Shown here: positions 18,601-27,436 of the stretch, in pieces
Numbering within the stretch: position 1 is the first letter of the stretch
Layout: each line of letters opens with the position of its first letter
Source: an uncultured Acetatifactor sp.
GTDB taxonomy: Bacteria > Bacillota > Clostridia > Lachnospirales > Lachnospiraceae
NCBI GenBank assembly: GCA_904501885.1
Contig: CAJGCP010000009.1
Span: 1 to 64,000 of the forward strand
Reading direction: 5' to 3'
Length of the DNA stretch: 64,000 bases
The notes under the pieces: model-generated
Database searches by the model: none
What the model was told of the DNA's origin: nothing
The model's input: only the letters and a program-made list of their open reading frames with translations
Translations under genes and position numbers: made by a program

Positions 18601-19906
18601 AGTACATCATTTCCATCATATCGTTACCGGTACAAAGGAACGGAACTTCATTGGATGCCACATAGGGATCCGGATTGGTATAAGGTGTATCCCAAATAGT
18701 CGCTCCATCCACATCCTTGTCCCAATATCCATGACGGTTCATGGTCAATGCGCTCCAATCATAAATATGAGCAATCCAATATCCCTCAATGAATCTCTTA
18801 CAACCTTCGGGATCCGCTTCCCAGAACAATTCCAAGGGAATCTGTCCATCCTTGGTCTCATGGTAAGCCAAAGATTTCTTCTCACTCATCAAATCTATCA
18901 GGTTATGTACCGTACCATAAACCAGACCATGCTTGTCATGCAATGTGGGGTCCATGAAACGTTCTCTGATCTGCTCATAGGCAGCATCACGATATTTTTC
19001 CTCCCCGGTCATCATGGTCAAGCCATCTAACATTTTCAGCAGGTTTGCCTGTCCCAAAAAGTTCGTAACCACAAATTCATTGGAGGATCCCCTACTCCAA
19101 ATAGCAGGTTCTAAGGTATCTACATTCAAACCATCCACAAACAGTTTAGGATAGCGTGCGCCTTCCAGGTTTCGGCCATATTTCAATGCCATATCTGCAT
19201 GAGAAATCAGCGCCTCCATTCTGGTGCTGGGTCCGCGCACAATTACATCATGACTCATCATATATTCTCTGGAGGTCTTATCTGCCATATCCACATAACC
19301 TGCTGCAGTACCGGCAGTTTTGCCCTCGTTGATACCATGATTTACATAATGAGCGATAATGGCATTTACATCATCACCAAAAGCTTCCTTTACATCCGGA
19401 TAGGCTTCCGCATACGCCCAGGGATCAAAAAGCTTACCTTCATCTCTGCCCTCGTACAGACCATGGGTCAGATAGTGGTCTACATAGCCATCCCAATCAT
19501 CGCCATACACTGCCTGTAAATCTTTGTAGGCCTTTCTGTATTCTTCCACATTCAAAATCTTGTGTACCCAGTCTCTACCGGAAGGCAAGGTCACTTTAGA
19601 TACTGTGGTAATTTCTTCTTCAGTGATTACCGCCTCGGGGGTAACCGCTTCCGGCTCGTGCATATCCTGCTCCGGCACCGGCTCCACAAGTACATCTTCT
19701 ATCGTCTCCTCACCACTTGCTTCCTCTGAAGCAAGTTCCTGCTCCAAAGAAGGCAATAACTCTGCCAATTCTTCCTCTGTGATGTCAGAAGGTATGGAAA
19801 CTCCGGACGGAATCTCTACCCCTTCAGGTACCTGACATCCGGTAAGAACCATGGACAAGGTTAACATAAGTGCCAAAATACTTGTCAGTCTCTTCGTCAG
19901 TCTCAT
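12644..19906 (-). CDS. Giant SLH-domain lipoprotein with putative polysaccharide-cleaving domain (copy 1)
   Basis: This 2420-aa exported protein has a lipobox LTGC (Cys24). In order: an acidic Pro/Glu-rich linker; two copies of an EYRKAYxDL...HYxxHGxxEG repeat (about 115-205); a domain of about 560 residues (about 220-790) with YDWSALTMNRHG, NDMMEMMYFLTEKTGDPKY and many helix pairs, resembling alpha/alpha-barrel pectate-lyase-like proteins; SLH domains (about 800-985); a Big2-like Ig domain (ITWESAD...VVEVDAMGRLYPV); and five jelly-roll-like modules of about 200 residues, each ending FYLDN-KVY, joined by Thr/Pro/Ala linkers. SLH domains bind wall polymer, so the protein may be doubly anchored. 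The enzyme role is inferred from weak resemblance. It has a closely related neighbour upstream (20095-27276). Confidence 0.7.
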   Translation of the reverse strand: MRLTKRLTSILALMLTLSMVLTGCQVPEGVEIPSGVSIPSDITEEELAELLPSLEQELASEEASGEETIEDVLVEPVPEQDMHEPEAVTPEAVITEEEITTVSKVTLPSGRDWVHKILNVEEYRKAYKDLQAVYGDDWDGYVDHYLTHGLYEGRDEGKLFDPWAYAEAYPDVKEAFGDDVNAIIAHYVNHGINEGKTAGTAAGYVDMADKTSREYMMSHDVIVRGPSTRMEALISHADMALKYGRNLEGARYPKLFVDGLNVDTLEPAIWSRGSSNEFVVTNFLGQANLLKMLDGLTMMTGEEKYRDAAYEQIRERFMDPTLHDKHGLVYGTVHNLIDLMSEKKSLAYHETKDGQIPLELFWEADPEGCKRFIEGYWIAHIYDWSALTMNRHGYWDKDVDGATIWDTPYTNPDPYVASNEVPFLCTGNDMMEMMYFLTEKTGDPKYQVWGERMLDKYIGIMNLETGLIGPQYGNNIDGGGYIGDRFLHSFLGADFVMDNGFDFKTATMEDFRIAGQNAFVRRDTTKSSMGYGPQDYVEMYRWSGDEKVYDFIKLNMKGFVDYVYNQEKHIYNTPMMNDGTDVNEGDGGKKLVATKGGYYIAEGKSFAEQEGVWVGVMLGAIESYNILKPEDADLKQRLWEAIRTFCRFEGLGDLGTSLGENVDVNLNTTASSAEMALTAVMLYKYSGNEQYYNLALRIGDNIVKSGYNPEIGMFISSSKAPYLKFDTTHMYAVFCVEAMARGFVDEINFDLSHNGIDWIVEGQGQTPETTHLYGRSKVKVKKAGFEAETETVVVDMDPKVNFNDLEGVEEAHAIRQMASLGVVTGEPDGAYQPAAHVTRGEFAGMVARLFGYEHDANVTLPYADVTTGNANYEDICAVYAAGVIDENFASTNFEPEKIITREEAASMVVLALEAVDPSQDNYYIVDALYRITDKDQIAGWALPYADVCTNYRLMVDIDDETFDPKTDVTKAMAADILAEVARYVELKVQKLNLEFTPYDADNQKITWESADCSVVEVDAMGRLYPVGTGTAKIVAEIDGIYSYIDVIVSEKSDWMIKDITINGALLDGFNASILEYEINLDKGVTQVPTITANSYSGAPVQVTLPAALPGAATLKVEGCEVEYTIQIDNDYIEYIVNDNFNHKLNTLLDNLGDEKFSWFINGTSREGYLNEWKVVPKNWVRPDYEGYGCIRFPYRHEKYLKANAYLYLAKETKIPAGEEADDKIAIVEMELAVKNMKEKDNGFEVVLTRLPASDLYHNIASFLITPDNTIIRRINSSSLNVGTRRKMPDGEFVHLVVAMDMKNKTFNYYINGELLEKDVPFFHENAPDFGCIRYTTMREEHESNAEMFMDNLKVYKLTRAAYTEMMSQEVVPDATPEPEWISNPIDENFDKYPDGTTHSSMVTDYYGSVVNSYMWDYQKVVPKTEIDPTAAATDKVFMVQTNPECPMDGNLRFTLDTSVAHVLGDGAVDENVVMEFDFAVSGTSSNYKGFVLAMAQHYPTGTRSINKFVINDKEVYRFIDSTNTTDGTLRTAVTKGEFNHMKIVVNKKTKTTSYYINGVMIEKACAPVLANVPDFGTVLIGPMQDNTRDLDAKLYLDNLKVYTAPVSEEPTPRPTNVPVPTATPAPTATPHPYPIDQTFDEWPENGLFRNRFDDHYSTSGSGYSKVVKRNLVDASATATDMMVEFTPQSDKDTAYRFNLDIAKSFVLGDKAFGSRYVAVEMELAIAGADERTQGYVIQLARHLSGGYHSVATLHITDTQIAARSDSSNNDSRTIRPYTKGQFGKVMVIVDKQTKKFNFYWNNELVIADKAPLFATTPELGTICFSVLKGDEGIDSKLYVDNVKMYELDAIPGMPTADPNAPTATPAPTAAPTSAPEATVAPAATAAPTAEPTAAPTYTPVIVDMDFDAYEAGTQIGSISGDFWIGKWGISFNHNKGQVVAKKDALDATAASTDMVYEVRPATSADTYKYNSTAYININEEKWYPLGETVTDEKYLVVEMDMALNGGGTQTHPTGYAIRIGGDGNYGLTNFKLYADHLGRHLDSSTVTSLRADSKNAYTKGTVGHLKWVLDRETKKYSYFWNGQLVESNITAQFSGAHQTPAVKYLFIQALTVTLEEGVESFDEAFYLDNIEVYVTNESPLATPAPTVAPEATAAPTTAPVATEAPTEAPATPAPTVAPTEAPVAEPYAINTSFDEFEIGKLAHKLSGDGWASDWNLSFHHDRGVVVAKNAVFAGAAANDHCVELGVCTSVDEKFYNLPYFIRINDDKQLPLGSPVDSQKYVVAEFDMAIVGADAKTEGYEIRFGGIDNFSIAQFRLYDDGLYRNIDSSLRQKKADYTKGQFVHMKLVIDRATKKYTYYLNGQLVESNVAALFGGENHTPALKNLRFTSLKETLGEGVESLDTRFYLDNVKIYSTDAEPTS
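13350..13490 (-). repeat. Low-complexity Thr/Pro/Ala linker DNA
   Basis: The coding strand consists of imperfect copies of an APT/EAPT-type codon repeat (plus strand GGTGCTTCTGTAGGTGCC and variants). Similar tracts occur near 14220-14330 in this gene and near 20820-20940 in the paralogue. They are inter-domain linkers of the modular protein and likely sites of length variation. Confidence 0.75.
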
Positions 19907-20033
19907 ACTTCTCTCCTCCTCAATACATTATTTATTCAGATAATATGCCTATCATAAATCATCTAATTCATTTTACCATTAAATTATTGTTCTTTTCAAC
20001 GCACTATTCTGCTGTTTTTTAGCATATTTCTGC

Positions 20034-20066
20034 TAAAAAGGCACCTTCCAAAGGAAGATGCCTCTC
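20034..20066 (-). terminator. Terminator of the second giant lipoprotein gene
   Basis: On the minus strand AGGCATCTTCC, TTT and GGAAGGTGCC form a stem followed by TTTTT. It starts about 28 bp after the stop at 20095 and separates the two paralogous genes, so each is probably its own transcription unit. Confidence 0.8.
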
Positions 20067-20094
20067 TTAGTTATAATCATTTTATTTAAACTTT

Positions 20095-23000
20095 TTAGTT
20101 TGTAGTTTTAAATACCAGATTATCAATATACAGTTTATTGCTGATATCCTCTGTTACACCGTCAGCAAGAGTTTCGCTTTTATCTAGGATACGCACATGA
20201 GAAATGATACCCATCATGTTTTCTTCATTATAGAGTGCAGGTGCTCCTGCTTCAATCAATTGGTCATTTACATACCAATCAAAGGTTCTTGCCTGTCTGT
20301 CAATGACACATTTCAGATGTACCATTTCGCCCTTCGTGTAGTTTGCGCTACCACCATACGCTCCGGTACTTGCCGTATTCACACGACCAATTACATTGTC
20401 CTTAATGTTGAATTTCGCCAGACAGTAGTAGTTAACAGTACCTACACTAATATCGTAACCTCTGGTCTTTTCACCGTCACCTTTGATTGCAACATCCATC
20501 TCGATGATTGCGTACTTATCGCCGGTTGCATTGGGGCCAATGACAATTTGTCTGTCTGCCAGCAGGTCAATGTGGAAGTTCAAATCACGGATGGTGGTGT
20601 CTGCTGTATTTTCCACATTATTTACATTGGTCATGGGCTTAAATTCAAAGCACATATCGCCGTCTGCACCGCCAAACCCTGCGCCGGCCTTGCTGACAAC
20701 ATTGCCATATCTCCAGTAGTTGCCACAATCCAATGCGCCCTTCCAGCCATCACCGGAAATATTCCTCATGCCGGTATTTTCCGCAAAACCATCAAAGGAA
20801 ACCTGAGCCACCACCGTTTCCCCTGCAGGAGCCTGGGTGGGCGCCGCGGTAGGCGCCTCTGTGGGAGCCTGGGTAGGTGCAGCCGTTGCTTCCGGTGCCA
20901 CAGTGGGTGCCGCGGTAGGTGCCGGAGTGGGCGCCTCATTGAGCGCCTCATCCGTTACATAAACCTGAATATTATCTACATAGAACTTAGAATCATAGGA
21001 AGTCTTTCCGGCCTCCAAAGACTCTTTGTAAATCATGAACTCCAACTGTCTGAAGATGGGGGTTTCTGTCGCACCGCTAAACTGTGCCAGCACGTTGGAT
21101 TCCACCATCTGTCCATCGAGATAATAGGTATATCTCTTGGTCTCTCTGTCGAGTACCCACTTGAAATGAACAAATTCGCCCTTGCTATACGCATTCTTAT
21201 CATTTGCAGTACTGATTACTGCGGAGCTGAGGTGGCGTCCCAGGTAGTTGTCGTACAGACGGAAGTTAGTCAAAGTGAAGTAGCCTTCGCCCACCATTCG
21301 GATACCATAACCAACATTCTTGGTGTCACTACCGGTAATGGCCATATCCAGTTCCACAACCACATATTTGTCCATGGTTACAGGATTGCCCAATGGATAT
21401 TGCTTTTCTCCCAGGAAACCGATAGCAAAAGGCATATCATACACATTGCTGTCCAATGAAGTTACCGGTGTAAATTCCATACAGTAGTCAGTGGCTGCTG
21501 CATCCGCATCCACAACATTCTTAGCAACTACTTTACCCCTGTCATGGTGGAAGCTGAGTCCCAGACTTGCCTTCCAGTGATCACCGATAAAGGTATGCAT
21601 CAGTTTGCCAAGTTCTGCATCGTCGAAATCCAGTTCTACAAAGTAAGGATTTTCTGTAGGTGCAGGGGTAGGAGTAGGCATATCCGGATTCAATGTAGGT
21701 GCCGGGGTTGCAGGTGCCATGGTGGGTGCCACAGGCATCTCATCTGCTTCGTACAGCTTTAAATTATCCACATAGAATCTACTGTCAAAGGATTCGTCTG
21801 TCTCCTTGGGAATCATGAATACGATTGCACCAAAGTCAGGTGTTTCGGTGAACATAGGATTTGCTTCGCTTTCCACCAACATACCGTTCCAGAAGTAAGT
21901 TACCTTTCTGGTCTGTTTATCTACCACCATCATCAGGTGTGCAAATCCGCCCTTGGTATAATCCACACCGGCAGTCAAGGTTCTGGAATCTACAAACCTC
22001 TGTACCTTATTGTCTGTTATTTTATATCTTGCCACAGAATAATAGGTGCTTGCGGTTCTCTGGTTCATCCATATCTGGTAGCCCTTTTCTTTGACATAAT
22101 CGCCCTTGATGGCAACATCTGCCTCTGCAACAAGGTACTTGCTTCCCATTGCCTTGTCTCCCAGGTGGAACTTTCTCTCGGGATACAGGTCAATACGGAA
22201 ATTCAGGTCAAATCTGTCGCCATGACGGAATTCCATCACCATATCGCCTTCTGTAGCGGTACTATCCACCACAGTCTTGGGTACTACCTTACCGTAAGCA
22301 GTATATGCGCCTTCCGCAACTGCTGCCTTGTAGTATTCCGTAGAAGTACTATTGAAGATAGTGCCTTCTGCATAGCCATCGTAATTCTCATTTACAGGGT
22401 AGGGATGAGGGGTTGCGGTGGGTGCAGGAGTAGGTGTGGGTACAGGCACATGGGTAGGTCTGGCTGTAGGCTCTGCTCCGGGTGCTTCCACATATACCTT
22501 CAAGTTATCCACGTAAAGCTTGCTGTCCAAAGCACCGGGTGCTTCCTGTTCTACAGCGAACCAGATTGTACCAATCTGATTTGCATTGGAATGAAGTTCA
22601 TTCACATTCTGCTCTACCATCACTCCGTCCACATAGTAGCTGAAGTTCTTGGTCTTTTTATTGATGACAATCTTGATGTTGTTAAATACGCCATCTGTGG
22701 TTGCTGTACGCAAGGTGGGATCAACCATCTTATTCGTCGAATCCACAGCACGGCCGATTGCGTTTTCTTTCAATAGCAATCTCGCAATGGCATGATAGCC
22801 CTTGGCGAGAGGCTCTGCAACAGCAATGTTATAACCGTTGGGCTTCTTATCGGCACCACCGATTGCCACATCCATCTCTACCACCAGATTGTTATCATCT
22901 GCCGCATCTCCCAGGTGCTGCCATACTGCCTCATCCAGGATGTAACGGAAGCTTCCGTCATAGGTCAAATCAGGTCTATACTTAATTTCCATACACTTAT

Positions 23001-26000
23001 CGGTTGCAGTTGCACCTGCATCGATAATCGTCTTCTCTACGACCGTAGCATAATTGTAATAGTTGCCCTCTCCGATATGTCCCACATAAGGCTCCTCACC
23101 GGTCTGCTGAATGGTGGTTCCTACTTTAAACTTATCAAAATCAATATTAATAGGATTGGTCAACCATTCCGGCTTAGGAGTGGGAGGAGGCAGTTCCTCC
23201 TGAGGCATCATCTCCTCATATCCCGCATGGGTAAGCTGATAAATCTTCAGGTTGTCAATGAACAACTCGGCATTACATGCTTCCTCCTCCATGGGAGTAC
23301 CGATGTACATCGCATGAATGTCAGGCACTCTGTCTCCGGGATGGAAGAATTCAATATCCTTCTGCAACAGGTCACCATTGAAGAAATAATCAAAGGTTCT
23401 GTTCTTTTTATCAATTACAATACGGAAGTTTATAAATTCACCGTCTACCAGTTCTCTCTTGGTGGGTCGGTGGTCGCTGGTATTATTCACTTCTCGCTGC
23501 AAACCATTGTGGTCGATACGGAAATGCGCTGCTGCATGGTAAGTGCTTCCGAAGGTTTCCATAAACCACAGGTCATAACCGTTCTTTTTGCCTTCCATGT
23601 CCTTCACTGCGATATCCATCTCGAATACCATCAACATGTCGTCGGCAGCTTCACCCATCAACTGGGTATCTTCTTCACTCAAGGTCAGATAAATCTGTCC
23701 ATCCAGATTCTTCTTGTGCTCATAAGGGAATACCATACAACCGTAACCCTCATAGTCGGGTCTAACCCAGTTCTTGGGAATAACTTTCCATCTGTCCTTG
23801 TATGCAATGGTAATACCATTGATGAACCACTGGAATCTGTCGGTGGTAATGCTCTCGATCGGTGTCCCGATTTTGTGGTTAAAGTTTTCGTCTACAATAT
23901 AATCAATAAATGTATTGTCAATATCGATGGTGTACTTCACATCAGAGCCATCCACATAGAACTCTACTCTGCCGGGCAGTTCTGCAGGAGGATTTACAAT
24001 TACCTCTGCACCGTTATAGCTGGTACCGGTGATGACGGGTACCGCATGAGTACCCTTATCCAAATTCATCTCATATGCAAAGACATCAGGGTTGAACTCC
24101 TCATAAAGTTCGCCGTCGATGAATACCTCTTTTACCATCCAATCGTTCTGCATTGCCACAGTCACGATCAGGTCGGTAAATTCCTCATCGGAGGTCACAC
24201 GCACTCTGGTGGTTCCTTCGCTGACAGGATACAATCTACCCTTGCTGTCCACTTCTACGATGGATGTATCTGCGGACTCCCAGAACAAATCAGGGGTATC
24301 TGCATTGAAGGGCTTCACTTCAGGAAGAATCGCCTTCGTGTTAGGAGGTGCCACATAACGTCCTACCTCCTGGAAGATGCCTGCTGCCATATCCTTCGTT
24401 ACTACTGCTGTGGGATCAAATGTGGTCTCTTCCAAGTCCACCATCAAACGATAGTTGGTTACAATATCCGCATACTCTTTTGCCCAGGCAGGAATCGTTG
24501 CTGCATCGGTCAAACGATAGGTTGCATCTGCGCTCTGCCAGGTCTTTGTAGGGATTGCAACTGCCAGTGCTCTGGCAATGACAGAAGCCATTTCCGCTCT
24601 GGTCACTTCATAATGTGCATAAGTCTCTGCCAAATCTATTTCTGCAAAAACATCTGCAATTACAGCTGCATCTTCGAAACCAAAGAACGCCTTCACCATC
24701 TGCACCAAATCGCTACGGGTTACTGCCTTCTGGGGATAATACAAACCATCTGCCTCCGCATTGATGACACCAATGGCTGCCATCTGCTTAATTGCAGAAG
24801 GTTCCTTGGCACCTGCAAGGTCACTGAAGTTATAGTCTATCGGTCTGTCTACTACGATGCTGTAGGACTCTCTGTCAAACTTCACTTCCTTTACACGGAC
24901 ATTGGACTTGTTCCACCACACCTCGGAAGTGGACACCTGTCCTCTACCAATATAAGGAATATCACTACCGCTATGGCAGATACCAAAGTCGATTTCATCG
25001 ATATATCCCTGTGCTGCCATCTCTGTCATAAATACCGCGTACATGGTCTCTGTATCCAGTGCGATATAAGGGGAGTTCTTCACCGTATCAAAAGCGCCAA
25101 CCTCAGGGTTATAAGAAGACTTCACCAAGCGGTCAGCCATAGTACATGCTGCATCCAGGTAATCCTGAACGCCGGTGTATTTGTACATCATCAGCACTGC
25201 CTGAACATACTGTGCCGCGCACTGACCGGTTTCGGGAGTCATCTCAATATTTTCGCCCATACGGGTACCAATGTCACCCAAACCTACATTTCTCGCATAG
25301 GAACGGGCTGCCGTCCACAATCTTTCATAAGCTTCGGTTTCGTCCGGCTTCAGCATGTCTACGGTAGCAATCAATGCCGGGAACACACCGCCCCATACAC
25401 TCTCATACTCAGGGAAGGGCTTGCCCTCGGTCATATAATATCCGGTTTTGGTAGCAATCAACTGCTTGCCGTCCTTACCTTCGTTCAAGTCCGTACCATC
25501 ATTTAGGATGGGGGTATTGTAACGATGCAACTTCTGGTCGTAGATATATTCTTCCCAGGAGAGCATATTGCTCTTAACAAAGTTATAAATCTTTTCGTTG
25601 CCGTTCTGTTTGTACAGTTCGGTCCAGAACAAAGGTCCGTATGCTGTATTACACTTCAATGAAGTTCTGGTAATCAGAGAGTTGGCACCAAAAATCTTGT
25701 AATCTTCTATGGTCGCGGTCTTGAAATCAAATCCGGTTCTGGTGACAAAATCTGCGCCGATAACAGAGGCCAAAAATCTGTCTTTACCATAGGTACTATC
25801 CTCTGTCATAATACCGTATTGCTCGCCCACCAGTCCGGTCTCGGGGTTACCAACCGCGATATACTTGTCCAGCATACGTTCGCCCCAAACTGCATACTTG
25901 GGGTCGCCGGTTGCCTCTGTCAGGAAGAATGCCATCTCCATCAAGTCGTTACCGGTGGACATGAATGCTGCCGCATTGGCTGCCTCCATCCAAGGATCGG

Positions 26001-27276
26001 TATCTGTAAATTCACTGTCCCATACATCAGTCATAGGAGTGTTAAATACACCGTGACGGTTCATTGCCAGGTTGGACCAATCCAAAATATGCTCGTTCCA
26101 CAAACCTGTAATCATTCTCTTGGTGCCTTCCGGATCTATCTTCCAGAAAAACTCCCAAGGAAGCTGATAATCCTTAGTTTCGTGATACTCGAGACCAAAT
26201 TTTTCACCGGTCATAACATCAATAAACGCGTGGCCTCCGGCATAGAACACACCGTTGTCATCCACCAATCCGGGCGTGTTGAAACGAACAGTAATCTGTT
26301 CCTTTGCAGCCTCGTAATACTTGGGATCTCCGGTCATCAAGGTCAAACCATCCAACATCTTCAGGAAATTCAATATAGAATACACATTGGATGCCACAGG
26401 TTCATCTGACTGCAGCCCCTTATTCCACTTGGTAGGTTCATAGGTATACTTATTGTAACCATCCACAAACAATCTGGGCTGGTTTGCGCCTTCGATGTTT
26501 CTGGCATATTTCAAAGCAGTCTCTGCATGGCCTATCAGAGCCTCCAGACGTGTACCGGGCTCACGCACCACTACGTCGTGGCTCATCATGTACTCTCTGG
26601 ACACCTTATCTGCCATATCCACATACCCTGCGGAAGTACCTGCAGTCTTACCCTCATTGACACCATGATTCACATAATGTGCAATGATTGCATTTACATC
26701 ATCACCGTAAGCTGCCTTTACATCGGGATAACTTTCCGCATACACCCAAGGGTCAAATAATTTACCCTCGTCTCGGCCTTCATACAAACCATGGGTCAAA
26801 TAGTGATCCACGTATCCGTCCCAATTGTCGCCATACGCCGCCTGCAAATCAGGATAGGCCTTTCTATATTCTTCTACATTCAGGATCTTATGTACCCAAT
26901 CACGACCGGAAGGTAACTTCACAGTGCTTTTTTCAGCGGCGTCTTTGTCTACCCCTGTAGTCACTTCTGCCCTTCCATCAGTGACGTCCTCTGCACCTTC
27001 TGCATCCACCGCATCCGCTGCGGCTTCCTCAGCGCCTTCCGTCTGCTGGTCTTCTGAAACAGCCTCTTCGCTGTTGTCCGCACCCACAGAACCTTCCACC
27101 TCATCCAGATAGGATTCCAACTGTTCCAGTTCCTCGCTGGTCAAATCAGATAAGTCGGAAGGAACGGAAACTCCGGACGGAATTTCTACGCCTTCAGGTA
27201 CCTGACAAGCAGACAGAATCATGGACAAAGAAAGTGCTAACGCTAACATACTTGCCAGTTTCTTTGCTTTTCTCAT
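20095..27276 (-). CDS. Giant SLH-domain lipoprotein with putative polysaccharide-cleaving domain (copy 2)
   Basis: This 2393-aa paralogue of the downstream gene is collinear with it over the whole length. The lipobox is LSAC (Cys24), followed by the same CQVPEGVEIPSGVS start of the mature protein. It has an acidic linker, two HYxxHGxxEG repeats, the putative catalytic domain (LDWSNLAMNRHG, NDLMEMAFFLTEATGDPKY), SLH domains, an Ig-like domain (LFWESAD...VVEVDSKGRLYPV-like) and five C-terminal modules ending in YVDN-KVY, with Thr/Pro/Ala linkers. The ribosome site is AAGGAGG. An AraC regulator is divergently encoded 160 bp away and is its most likely controller. Enzyme class and substrate are inferred; pectin-like polymers are suggested by the GH105 gene elsewhere in the window. 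Confidence 0.7.
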   Translation of the reverse strand: MRKAKKLASMLALALSLSMILSACQVPEGVEIPSGVSVPSDLSDLTSEELEQLESYLDEVEGSVGADNSEEAVSEDQQTEGAEEAAADAVDAEGAEDVTDGRAEVTTGVDKDAAEKSTVKLPSGRDWVHKILNVEEYRKAYPDLQAAYGDNWDGYVDHYLTHGLYEGRDEGKLFDPWVYAESYPDVKAAYGDDVNAIIAHYVNHGVNEGKTAGTSAGYVDMADKVSREYMMSHDVVVREPGTRLEALIGHAETALKYARNIEGANQPRLFVDGYNKYTYEPTKWNKGLQSDEPVASNVYSILNFLKMLDGLTLMTGDPKYYEAAKEQITVRFNTPGLVDDNGVFYAGGHAFIDVMTGEKFGLEYHETKDYQLPWEFFWKIDPEGTKRMITGLWNEHILDWSNLAMNRHGVFNTPMTDVWDSEFTDTDPWMEAANAAAFMSTGNDLMEMAFFLTEATGDPKYAVWGERMLDKYIAVGNPETGLVGEQYGIMTEDSTYGKDRFLASVIGADFVTRTGFDFKTATIEDYKIFGANSLITRTSLKCNTAYGPLFWTELYKQNGNEKIYNFVKSNMLSWEEYIYDQKLHRYNTPILNDGTDLNEGKDGKQLIATKTGYYMTEGKPFPEYESVWGGVFPALIATVDMLKPDETEAYERLWTAARSYARNVGLGDIGTRMGENIEMTPETGQCAAQYVQAVLMMYKYTGVQDYLDAACTMADRLVKSSYNPEVGAFDTVKNSPYIALDTETMYAVFMTEMAAQGYIDEIDFGICHSGSDIPYIGRGQVSTSEVWWNKSNVRVKEVKFDRESYSIVVDRPIDYNFSDLAGAKEPSAIKQMAAIGVINAEADGLYYPQKAVTRSDLVQMVKAFFGFEDAAVIADVFAEIDLAETYAHYEVTRAEMASVIARALAVAIPTKTWQSADATYRLTDAATIPAWAKEYADIVTNYRLMVDLEETTFDPTAVVTKDMAAGIFQEVGRYVAPPNTKAILPEVKPFNADTPDLFWESADTSIVEVDSKGRLYPVSEGTTRVRVTSDEEFTDLIVTVAMQNDWMVKEVFIDGELYEEFNPDVFAYEMNLDKGTHAVPVITGTSYNGAEVIVNPPAELPGRVEFYVDGSDVKYTIDIDNTFIDYIVDENFNHKIGTPIESITTDRFQWFINGITIAYKDRWKVIPKNWVRPDYEGYGCMVFPYEHKKNLDGQIYLTLSEEDTQLMGEAADDMLMVFEMDIAVKDMEGKKNGYDLWFMETFGSTYHAAAHFRIDHNGLQREVNNTSDHRPTKRELVDGEFINFRIVIDKKNRTFDYFFNGDLLQKDIEFFHPGDRVPDIHAMYIGTPMEEEACNAELFIDNLKIYQLTHAGYEEMMPQEELPPPTPKPEWLTNPINIDFDKFKVGTTIQQTGEEPYVGHIGEGNYYNYATVVEKTIIDAGATATDKCMEIKYRPDLTYDGSFRYILDEAVWQHLGDAADDNNLVVEMDVAIGGADKKPNGYNIAVAEPLAKGYHAIARLLLKENAIGRAVDSTNKMVDPTLRTATTDGVFNNIKIVINKKTKNFSYYVDGVMVEQNVNELHSNANQIGTIWFAVEQEAPGALDSKLYVDNLKVYVEAPGAEPTARPTHVPVPTPTPAPTATPHPYPVNENYDGYAEGTIFNSTSTEYYKAAVAEGAYTAYGKVVPKTVVDSTATEGDMVMEFRHGDRFDLNFRIDLYPERKFHLGDKAMGSKYLVAEADVAIKGDYVKEKGYQIWMNQRTASTYYSVARYKITDNKVQRFVDSRTLTAGVDYTKGGFAHLMMVVDKQTRKVTYFWNGMLVESEANPMFTETPDFGAIVFMIPKETDESFDSRFYVDNLKLYEADEMPVAPTMAPATPAPTLNPDMPTPTPAPTENPYFVELDFDDAELGKLMHTFIGDHWKASLGLSFHHDRGKVVAKNVVDADAAATDYCMEFTPVTSLDSNVYDMPFAIGFLGEKQYPLGNPVTMDKYVVVELDMAITGSDTKNVGYGIRMVGEGYFTLTNFRLYDNYLGRHLSSAVISTANDKNAYSKGEFVHFKWVLDRETKRYTYYLDGQMVESNVLAQFSGATETPIFRQLEFMIYKESLEAGKTSYDSKFYVDNIQVYVTDEALNEAPTPAPTAAPTVAPEATAAPTQAPTEAPTAAPTQAPAGETVVAQVSFDGFAENTGMRNISGDGWKGALDCGNYWRYGNVVSKAGAGFGGADGDMCFEFKPMTNVNNVENTADTTIRDLNFHIDLLADRQIVIGPNATGDKYAIIEMDVAIKGDGEKTRGYDISVGTVNYYCLAKFNIKDNVIGRVNTASTGAYGGSANYTKGEMVHLKCVIDRQARTFDWYVNDQLIEAGAPALYNEENMMGIISHVRILDKSETLADGVTEDISNKLYIDNLVFKTTN

Positions 27277-27387
27277 CTTTCACTCCTCCTTGCATTGTAT
27301 TTTGTAATTAAATCGCTATTTTGCCATTTTGTATTTTTATATTACCACATTATTTTTTTAATGAATATGCATTTTTTTAATATCTTA

Positions 27388-27416
27388 TTGCATTTTCTTT
27401 CATGTTTTATTACAAT
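27388..27416 (+). promoter_or_regulatory. Promoter of the AraC regulator gene
   Basis: TTGCAT (27388-27393), a 17-bp spacer and TACAAT (27411-27416) lie 20 bp before the ATG, together with GGAGGT. The facing promoter of the giant lipoprotein gene must lie in the same 160-bp AT-rich region, but I could not place it with confidence. Confidence 0.6.
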
Positions 27417-27436
27417 TGTCTTGGAGGTAGCATATT

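Noticed and set aside
22792..25506. A 904-codon open frame on the plus strand, antisense to the second giant lipoprotein gene
   Set aside because: It lies wholly inside a well-supported gene on the other strand, has no ribosome site or recognisable domain, and its composition (many His, Cys, Ile) is that of a shadow frame.
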